Positions 1 through 3,637 of a stretch of 5,094 nucleotides of DNA are shown one piece after another. Position numbers and translations under genes: made by a program. Source of the stretch: an uncultured bacterium (lineage in GTDB: Bacteria; Patescibacteriota; Minisyncoccia; Phycocordibacterales; GWA1-40-21); contig CAIPUJ010000011.1 of assembly GCA_903868205.1 (NCBI GenBank), positions 1-5,094 on the forward strand, read 5' to 3'. Position 1 is the stretch's first letter. Each line of letters begins with the position of its first letter. The notes below the pieces were generated by a model. That model ran no database searches. It was not told where the DNA came from and saw only the letters and a list, made by a program, of their open reading frames with translations.

Positions 1-41
1 GGCACCAGCTCATTCATTTTTTCTGTTGAAAAAATATCATT

Positions 42-93
42 CCGCTGTTCAAGCCCGAACGCAAGCAAAGCAGTTTGCTTGCTGAGGTGGCTC
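42..93 (+). repeat. Inverted, interrupted copy of the tRNA-Thr 3' end
   Basis: On the plus strand, 47-58 reads GTTCAAGCCCGA and 84-93 reads GAGGTGGCTC. Joined, these 22 bases equal the T-arm and 3' acceptor strand of the tRNA-Thr gene, which lies in the opposite orientation at 127-148. The match weakens but continues outward to about position 42. A 25-base insert (59-83) splits the copy at the T-stem/acceptor junction. The tRNA and this copy form an inverted repeat around the tRNA terminator. No tRNA 5' half accompanies it, so it is not a functional tRNA. It may be a decayed duplication, a template-switch product or an assembly artefact. Confidence 0.75.
61..82. repeat. Perfect 9-bp hairpin inside the tRNA-like copy
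   Basis: GCAAGCAAA (61-69) and TTTGCTTGC (74-82) are perfect reverse complements around the four-base loop GCAG. The hairpin makes up almost the whole insert (59-83) that interrupts the inverted tRNA-Thr 3' copy. No T-tract follows on either strand, so it is not a typical terminator. A hairpin inserted cleanly into a tRNA fragment could be a mobile-element remnant or simply a palindrome; its function is unknown. Confidence 0.7.
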
Positions 94-96
94 AAC

Positions 97-122
97 AAAA
101 AATCACCATACGGTGATTATTT
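97..122 (-). terminator. Intrinsic terminator of tRNA-Thr
   Basis: On the minus strand, AATCACC (118-112), a GTAT loop and GGTGATT (107-101) form a 7-bp stem. It is preceded by an A-rich stretch and followed by TTTTTTG. It begins only about 7 nt after the encoded CCA of tRNA-Thr. The A and T tracts are symmetric, so it could also terminate transcripts arriving on the plus strand. Confidence 0.8.
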
Positions 123-124
123 TT

Positions 125-200
125 TGGAGCCACCTCTCGGGCTTGAACCGAGGACCTATTGTTTACAAAACAATTGCTCTACCAACTGAGCTAAGGTGGC
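125..200 (-). tRNA. trnT: tRNA-Thr (anticodon UGU)
   Basis: The minus strand from 200 to 125 folds into a complete 76-nt cloverleaf. The acceptor GCCACCT/AGGTGGC, D stem GCTC/GAGC, anticodon stem ATTGT/ACAAT and T stem CTCGG/CCGAG are all perfectly paired. The anticodon loop TTTGTAA places TGT at positions 34-36, which reads ACA (and probably other ACN) threonine codons. The D loop carries GG and the T loop is TTCAAGC. The 3' CCA is encoded. The discriminator base is T, whereas A is more usual in bacterial tRNA-Thr. A terminator follows at once, and structured element A lies upstream, probably within the same transcript. There are no introns or mismatches. Confidence 0.97.
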
Positions 201-212
201 ACAAAGAAACAT

Positions 213-232
213 GAAATTAACTATTTAATTTC
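213..232 (-). other. AT-rich hairpin between element A and the tRNA
   Basis: GAAATTAA (232-225 on the minus strand), an ATAG loop and TTAATTTC (220-213) form a perfect 8-bp stem. It lies 4 nt past element A and 12 nt before the first base of tRNA-Thr. Only a broken T-rich tract (GTTTCTTTG) follows, so a terminator is unlikely. It may be a processing or spacer hairpin in the tRNA precursor. Confidence 0.45.
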
Positions 233-236
233 CTTC

Positions 237-370
237 ACCCAAAAAAATTTTTGCCAATAAAATTTGTTTGTTTATAAAACATACACAATGGTTATCTCAC
301 AGAGTTTCTATAAAATAACACCTTGTCTAAATATAAATTTTAACAAACATTGGCAAAAACTTTAACGGGT
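237..370 (-). ncRNA. Structured RNA element, copy A (upstream of tRNA-Thr)
   Basis: This 134-nt intergenic element on the minus strand shares its ends with copy B (3190-3327). The 5' 18 nt (ACCCGTTAAAGTTTTTGC) are identical and the 3' end (GCAAAAATTTTTT..GGGTGAA) is nearly so. Predicted closing helix P1 pairs ACCC (370-367) with GGGT (240-237), then 363-349 with 258-244 (15 bp). P2 pairs GTTTGTT (348-342) with AACAAAC (272-266). An alternative helix pairs 341-335 with 265-259. An apical helix pairs 326-315 with 295-285, including a GG:CC step and small bulges. An extended -10 promoter ends 4 nt upstream, so transcription should start at or very near the first base of P1. The element may be a free small RNA or the leader of tRNA-Thr. 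A miniature inverted-repeat DNA element is the main alternative. Confidence 0.6.
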
Positions 371-374
371 AAAT

Positions 375-403
375 ATTATAGCAAAAAAAACTTTAAATTA
401 CAA
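375..403 (-). promoter_or_regulatory. Promoter for element A and tRNA-Thr
   Basis: TTGTAA (403-398) and TATAAT (380-375) are separated by exactly 17 bp, with an extended -10 TG one base before the hexamer. The -10 matches consensus perfectly and the -35 matches 4 of 6. The -35 box consists of the last codon and TAA stop of the small membrane protein gene. Predicted transcription starts at about 368-370, the first bases of element A. This is the best sigma-70-type promoter in the window. Confidence 0.75.
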
Positions 404-778
404 CTCTCTATCCTTCAAAGACTCCTTATATTCTGAGACATTCTTAAGAAAGAAAGATACTGAGCCTTTCTTGTGTATATCATGTTTTGTTACTGGGCTC
501 AAAAAGAATCTTGGCTGTTTACTATCAAATCTTCTTTTTAGATAAACCATCTCCTTTTTAGCCCAATTTAAAATTATAAAGTAGAGTTTTTGGAAATTTT
601 TAAATTTAATCTTAGAAAAAATCTTTCTGCTTTTAGAAATTGTATCGTGACAATAATCATCACCTTTTGAAAGGATTTTAGAGAATGCGTGTTTTTCGTT
701 ATGCTTAACCTCAAAAAGCTTTATACCAAAAAAGCTTATAATAAGTATTAGAGAAACATAAAACGATATAATCGCCAT
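398..778 (-). CDS. Small basic protein with one N-terminal membrane segment, function unknown
   Basis: I do not recognise this 126-aa protein. Residues 3-19 are a strongly hydrophobic stretch, probably one membrane helix or an uncleaved signal anchor. The remainder is hydrophilic and very lysine- and arginine-rich, with a second short hydrophobic patch at 66-71 (YFIILN). By the positive-inside rule the basic tail should face the cytoplasm. The C-terminal part (about 98-122, containing VSFFLKNVSEYK) looks like a conserved folded or amphipathic segment. The ATG lies 3 nt after the tsf stop, with no Shine-Dalgarno sequence, so it is probably co-transcribed and translationally coupled with tsf. 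Its length, ATG start and tight spacing support a real gene, but no function can be assigned. Confidence 0.72.
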   Translation of the reverse strand: MAIISFYVSLILIISFFGIKLFEVKHNEKHAFSKILSKGDDYCHDTISKSRKIFSKIKFKNFQKLYFIILNWAKKEMVYLKRRFDSKQPRFFLSPVTKHDIHKKGSVSFFLKNVSEYKESLKDREL

Positions 779-781
779 AAT

Positions 782-1369
782 TTATTTACTGACGCTGAAT
801 CTAACATATCTACCAACTTCGATCTTTTCACCGAATTTGTTTATAGCATTCTGAATCAAGCTGTTTATAGTCTGGCTTGGATCTTTGATATATTCTTGTT
901 CAAGTAATATTTTTTCTTTGAAGAATGAATCTAACTTGCCAGCAAGAATCTTTTCTTTCATATTTTCTGGCTTGTCTTTTACTTCCGGAGCAAAAGCTTC
1001 CATAACCTTAGCTTTTTCTTCTTCAGTAACGTCTTCCTTCTTTAAGTAAGTAGGATTTGTAGCAGCAATTTGCATAGCTATTTCATAAGCAAGCTTTTGG
1101 AAATCTTCGTTCTTTGAAACGAAATCTGTTTCGCTACAAAGCTCAATCAAAACACCGACATTTCCTACGCCGTGAATATAAGAAGCGATTCTGCCTGCCT
1201 TTAGTGTTCTTTCTGCTTTCTTGGCTTGAGCATCAGCACCTCTCTTTTGTAAAAGGATTTCTGCCTTACCCATATCTCCTCCAGCTTCTTCGAGAACCTT
1301 TCTGCATTGCATAACAGAGATACCTGTTTTTTCTCTTAATTCTTTAACTTGTTCTGTTGTAATAACCAT
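782..1369 (-). CDS. tsf: Elongation factor Ts
   Basis: EF-Ts is the cytoplasmic guanine-nucleotide exchange factor that regenerates EF-Tu-GTP. The 195-aa product starts with the UBA-like N-terminal domain (about 4-42, containing LREKTGISVMQCRKVLEEAG), which contacts EF-Tu. The core follows with the conserved TDFV motif at 81-84, which inserts into EF-Tu to displace magnesium and nucleotide. The C-terminal end (IEVGRYVRFSV) matches the family closing strand. The family has long forms (about 280 aa in E. coli, with a duplicated core) and short forms (about 196 aa in Thermus); this is a short form and not a truncation, because both ends are intact. It follows rpsB, the classical gene partner, after a 53-nt gap containing a candidate promoter, and it precedes the small membrane protein by 3 nt. 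No Shine-Dalgarno sequence is visible. Confidence 0.96.
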   Translation of the reverse strand: MVITTEQVKELREKTGISVMQCRKVLEEAGGDMGKAEILLQKRGADAQAKKAERTLKAGRIASYIHGVGNVGVLIELCSETDFVSKNEDFQKLAYEIAMQIAATNPTYLKKEDVTEEEKAKVMEAFAPEVKDKPENMKEKILAGKLDSFFKEKILLEQEYIKDPSQTINSLIQNAINKFGEKIEVGRYVRFSVSK

Positions 1370-1381
1370 AAAAAATATTTA

Positions 1382-1410
1382 ATTATAAAAAGAAACTATT
1401 AAATTTACTA
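1382..1410 (-). promoter_or_regulatory. Candidate promoter of tsf
   Basis: A perfect TATAAT (1387-1382) lies in the rpsB-tsf gap with its 3' end 12 nt before the tsf ATG. At 17-bp spacing the -35 position reads TAGTAA, which is weak. The predicted start would leave a leader of only about 5 nt. Because the region is so AT-rich, a chance match is possible. Confidence 0.45.
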
Positions 1411-1422
1411 GAAAAACAAAAA

Positions 1423-2133
1423 CTAAGCTTTTGCTACTTTTCCAGCTTTGTAAGCTTTTGCAATTTCTGAGACGATGAAAGAAATACTTGAAACTGATGA
1501 GTCGTTACCGATTATAGGATAATCAACAATTTTGATATCACAGTCTGTATTAGCAATGCCGATAACTGGAATATTCATTTTCTTAGCTTCCATAACAGCG
1601 TTTATTTCTTTTTTAGGATCAACTACAAATAGAGCTTTAGGAGCATCTTTCAAACCAGTAATACCTGAAAACATTTTATCAAGCTTTTCGATTTCTATAT
1701 CGATAAGCATTCTTTCTCTCTTTGTGTATTTTGCCAATTCACCTTTTTCTTTTTGTTTTGTAAGATCTTCGAACTTAGCAAGTCTCTTCTTGATTTCTGT
1801 AAAGTTTGTAATAGTACCACCAATCCATCTACCTGCGACAAATGGCATATCGATAGAAAGAGCAGCTATTTTAACAGCTTCTCTTGCTTCATTTTTGCTT
1901 GATACAAAAAGAACTGTCTTACCTGTTTTTGCAAGGTTACCGACAAACTCTTTTACTGCCTCTAGCATTTCGAAGGTCTTTTCTAAGTCTATTATTTCTA
2001 CCTTATTTTTTGTTCCAAAAATATAAGGGGCTGTAGAAGCATGTCTTTTAGATTTAGCATATCCAAAATGGACGCCTGCTTTAAACATCGCCTCAATTGT
2101 CTCGTTATTTACTGGTTTCTTTTGTTCTATCAT
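1423..2133 (-). CDS. rpsB: 30S ribosomal protein S2
   Basis: S2 binds the small subunit between head and body and is needed for S1 recruitment and initiation in many bacteria. The 236-aa product carries family hallmarks in order: an AGVHFGYAKSKRHAS segment (19-33), APYIFG (35-40), IIDLEKT (47-53), the GRWIGGTITNF signature (101-111), the coiled-coil insertion (about 113-152) and DCDI..VDYPIIGND near the C-terminus (198-211). The reading frame is open to a TTG at 2184 that overlaps the prfA stop. I chose the ATG at 2133 because S2 homologues begin close to this point and a promoter with an extended -10 lies inside the putative extension. It is 47 nt downstream of prfA and upstream of tsf. Its C-terminal tail is short and lysine-rich. 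Confidence 0.97.
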   Translation of the reverse strand: MIEQKKPVNNETIEAMFKAGVHFGYAKSKRHASTAPYIFGTKNKVEIIDLEKTFEMLEAVKEFVGNLAKTGKTVLFVSSKNEAREAVKIAALSIDMPFVAGRWIGGTITNFTEIKKRLAKFEDLTKQKEKGELAKYTKRERMLIDIEIEKLDKMFSGITGLKDAPKALFVVDPKKEINAVMEAKKMNIPVIGIANTDCDIKIVDYPIIGNDSSVSSISFIVSEIAKAYKAGKVAKA

Positions 2134-2143
2134 AAGTGGTAGA

Positions 2144-2172
2144 AGTCTAGCAGAAAAAGGCCAACTTAGCAA
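2144..2172 (-). promoter_or_regulatory. Promoter of rpsB, probably giving a leaderless mRNA
   Basis: TTGCTA (2172-2167), a 17-bp spacer and TAGACT (2149-2144) form a sigma-70-like promoter with an extended -10 TG at 2152-2151. Each hexamer matches 4 of 6. The -10 ends 10 nt before the ATG at 2133, so the transcript should begin within about 4 nt of the start codon. The promoter begins 8 bp past the prfA stop and gives rpsB-tsf expression independent of prfA. Confidence 0.55.
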
Positions 2173-2180
2173 CCCTTTTT

Positions 2181-3173
2181 TCAATCTGCATCAACTTCTG
2201 AATCGCCATCCTGTGGCTTACCGTCTGTTTTAACTAAATAATCAATAATATCGACTAGTCCTTCACCCAAGAAAATATTTTCTATATTGAACCAAGACTT
2301 TTTAACTCTGTGGTCTGTAACTCTATCCTGAAGCACATTATATGTCCTTATTTTCTCTGATCTATCTGCTGTACCAATCTGTTCTTTTCTTTCTGAAGCA
2401 AATTTCTTAGCTTCCTCCTCTTCTTTTAAGACTTCTAGTTTAGCCATAAGAATAGACATGGCCTTTTCTCTATTTTTAAGCTGACTTCTTTCTGCAGTAG
2501 AACGAACATCTATACCTGTTGGTAAGTGAACTATTCTTACAGCTGTTTCAACCTTGTTAACATTCTGCCCTCCCGCTCCTCCTGATCTAGAAAACTCTAC
2601 TTGAAGATCAGCTGGCTTAATTTCCATTTTTGTTTTCTTTCTAATTGGAAGAACGGCCACTGAAATAGTAGAGGTATGAACTCTTCCTGATTTTTCTGTA
2701 TTTGGAACTCTCTGTACTCTGTGAACTCCAGTTTCAAATCTTAATCCTTTGTATACATCCTTACCTCTCATTTCAACGACAACTTCTTTGTAAGCGCCAA
2801 GAGAGCTTCTGGATTCACTTACTATGTCATAAGACCAATTCTTTATAGCAGCAACTCCCTTATACATCTTAAACATATCCTCAGCAAAAATAGCTGCCTC
2901 TTCTCCACCTACTCCAGCTCTTATTTCTATAATAGCTTCATTGGGAAATTTTTCTTCCTCCTCGTCCCCTGCAACAATCTCTTTCATTTGTTTTAAAAGA
3001 TTTTCTTTTTGAGATTGTATACTTTTTATTTCTTCCTCAGCTAATGCAAAAAGACCTTGGTCCTTTTCGGCCATCTTTTTTATAGACTCTTCCTCATTAT
3101 CTAGCCTTAGATATTCTTCAGCTAAAAAAGTAGTCTTTCTATTTTTTCTAAATTCTTCAATGATATCTTGCAT
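2181..3173 (-). CDS. prfA: Peptide chain release factor 1
   Basis: RF1 recognises UAA and UAG in the ribosomal A site and triggers peptidyl-tRNA hydrolysis. Numbered from the ATG at 3173 (330 aa), domain 1 spans about 1-90, followed by EIRAGVGGEEAA, a family signature. The codon-recognition loop reads VPNTEKSGRVHTS with the PxT tripeptide at 157-159 (PNT), the RF1 type; RF2 has SPF there. The catalytic GGQ is at 201-203 within SGGAGGQNVNKVETAVR, and RVTDHR lies near the C-terminus. The protein is about 25-30 residues shorter than typical RF1, mostly in the N-terminal domain, and has an acidic tail. The frame also opens at a GTG (3191), but that codon lies in the last helix of element B, so I prefer the ATG. 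It ends in TGA, 47 nt before rpsB. Confidence 0.95.
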   Translation of the reverse strand: MQDIIEEFRKNRKTTFLAEEYLRLDNEEESIKKMAEKDQGLFALAEEEIKSIQSQKENLLKQMKEIVAGDEEEEKFPNEAIIEIRAGVGGEEAAIFAEDMFKMYKGVAAIKNWSYDIVSESRSSLGAYKEVVVEMRGKDVYKGLRFETGVHRVQRVPNTEKSGRVHTSTISVAVLPIRKKTKMEIKPADLQVEFSRSGGAGGQNVNKVETAVRIVHLPTGIDVRSTAERSQLKNREKAMSILMAKLEVLKEEEEAKKFASERKEQIGTADRSEKIRTYNVLQDRVTDHRVKKSWFNIENIFLGEGLVDIIDYLVKTDGKPQDGDSEVDAD

Positions 3174-3180
3174 ATGCTTT

Positions 3181-3186
3181 ATTTTA
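3181..3186 (-). promoter_or_regulatory. Possible -10 box of prfA
   Basis: TAAAAT (5 of 6 to consensus) ends 7 nt before the prfA ATG, the same geometry seen at the other genes here, and a TG lies a few bases upstream. No -35 is recognisable because that position falls inside element B. Element B's own promoter upstream is an alternative source of prfA mRNA. Confidence 0.3.
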
Positions 3187-3189
3187 TTC

Positions 3190-3327
3190 ACCCGAGAAAA
3201 AATTTTTGCTGATGAAAATGTTATTGTTGATGTAACACTAACGGATTAATACTATCATTACTTTACCTAATTACCAGTGTGTGCCCAACTACAATTTTCA
3301 ATAACGTCAGCAAAAACTTTAACGGGT
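3190..3327 (-). ncRNA. Structured RNA element, copy B (upstream of prfA)
   Basis: This 138-nt element on the minus strand fills the space between the rpmE terminator and prfA. It is the second copy of the element at 237-370. P1 pairs ACCCG (3327-3323) with CGGGT (3194-3190), then 3320-3307 with 3212-3199 (14 bp). P2 pairs GTTATTG (3305-3299) with CAATAAC (3226-3220). A competing helix pairs TGAAAAT (3300-3294) with ATTTTCA (3219-3213). The apical helix pairs ACACT-GG-TAAT (3280-3270) with ATTA-CC-AGTGT (3250-3235) through two small bulges. Each helix exists in copy A at the equivalent place with different bases, so the pairing is kept while the sequence changes. Its 3' end touches the GTG codon of prfA, so it could be a 5' leader controlling RF1, or an independent small RNA. 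Confidence 0.6.
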
Positions 3328-3330
3328 AAA

Positions 3331-3339
3331 ATATAATCA
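3331..3339 (-). promoter_or_regulatory. Extended -10 of element B
   Basis: The minus strand reads TGATTATAT (3339-3331), an extended -10 ending 3 nt before the first base of element B. Copy A has TGCTATAAT in the equivalent place. The -35 position lies inside the rpmE terminator and is weak (CTTTTT), so activity would depend on the extended -10. Confidence 0.4.
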
Positions 3340-3373
3340 AAAAACCGAACTATAAAAAGATTCGGTTTTTTGA
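3337..3373 (-). terminator. Intrinsic terminator of rpmE
   Basis: TCAAAAAACCGAA (3373-3361 on the minus strand) pairs perfectly over 13 bp with TTCGGTTTTTTGA (3349-3337), around an 11-nt loop. The CCGAA/TTCGG core followed by six T's makes a classic intrinsic terminator, about 10 nt past the rpmE stop. Its symmetry would also let it stop plus-strand transcription. It separates rpmE from element B and prfA. Confidence 0.85.
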
Positions 3374-3383
3374 TTTAGCCTTG

Positions 3384-3599
3384 TTATTTCTTTTTTGTAG
3401 AAGCTGCCTTTCTTGCTCTGAATTTCTCAACTCTTCCTGCAGTATCTAGTGTCTTTTCTGTACCAGTATAGAAAGGGTGACAAGCTGCACAGATTTCAAT
3501 ATGTATTTCCTCTTTAGTTGAACCAAAATCATAAATAGCACCACATGCACATGTAGTCTTTGCTGAATCGTTATATTTTGGATGTATGTCTTTTTTCAT
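3384..3599 (-). CDS. rpmE: 50S ribosomal protein L31, zinc-binding type
   Basis: L31 bridges the central protuberance of the large subunit and the head of the small subunit. The 71-aa product has the expected length and family pattern: MKKDIHPKY at the start, the zinc ligands C17, C19, C37 and C40 (CxC and CxxC), CHPFYTGTEKTLDTAGRVEKF in the second half, and a basic tail ending in lysines. The four cysteines mark it as the C+ (zinc-containing) paralogue; the cysteine-free form is used under zinc shortage. A strong promoter ends 8 nt before the ATG and no Shine-Dalgarno sequence is present. A terminator follows, so it appears to be a single-gene transcript. An L31-RF1 neighbourhood is common in bacteria. 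Confidence 0.96.
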   Translation of the reverse strand: MKKDIHPKYNDSAKTTCACGAIYDFGSTKEEIHIEICAACHPFYTGTEKTLDTAGRVEKFRARKAASTKKK

Positions 3600-3607
3600 A
3601 GAGATGC

Positions 3608-3636
3608 ATAATAACAGAATAGGCCTATAAATGCAA
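3608..3636 (-). promoter_or_regulatory. Promoter of rpmE, probably giving a leaderless mRNA
   Basis: TTGCAT (3636-3631), a 17-bp spacer and TATTAT (3613-3608) with an extended -10 TG (3616-3615) make a good sigma-70-like promoter. The -35 starts just past the stop codon of the upstream gene. The -10 ends 8 nt from the ATG, so the mRNA should start at or next to the start codon. The spacer contains the 10-bp palindrome ATAGGCCTAT (3619-3628), a possible operator. Confidence 0.65.
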
Positions 3637-3637
3637 G

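Noticed and set aside
1..12. 5' half of a second tRNA on the plus strand (GGCACC, AGCTCA)
   Set aside because: No D stem, anticodon arm or proper acceptor pairing follows; the similarity is short and probably due to chance.
1..186. Plus-strand open frame reading through the tRNA (containing SPYGDYFLEPPLGLEPRT)
   Set aside because: It is the translated complement of tRNA-Thr and its terminator, a common type of spurious ORF. The tRNA fold is perfect and explains the sequence.
237..370. T-box riboswitch upstream of tRNA-Thr
   Set aside because: No T-box sequence, specifier loop or antiterminator is visible, and T-boxes regulate synthetase or amino-acid genes rather than tRNA genes.
381..403. 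Terminator after the small membrane protein gene (run of eight T's on the minus strand)
   Set aside because: No stable hairpin precedes the T-run; it is the spacer of the element A promoter.
1114..1314. Plus-strand open frame of about 66 codons
   Set aside because: It is antisense to tsf, whose protein is unmistakable, and its translation has no recognisable features.
1532..2026. Plus-strand open frame of about 164 codons
   Set aside because: It is antisense to the conserved core of rpsB; the serine-, phenylalanine- and isoleucine-rich translation is typical of a shadow of a lysine-rich gene.
2134..2184. 17-residue N-terminal extension of S2 from a TTG codon overlapping the prfA stop
   Set aside because: S2 homologues start near the ATG at 2133, TTG is a poor start here, and a promoter with an extended -10 lies within the extension.
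3174..3191. GTG start of prfA giving six extra residues
   Set aside because: The GTG lies in the final helix of element B, and the ATG at 3173 gives a normal RF1 N-terminus with the same -10 spacing as neighbouring genes. Not excluded.
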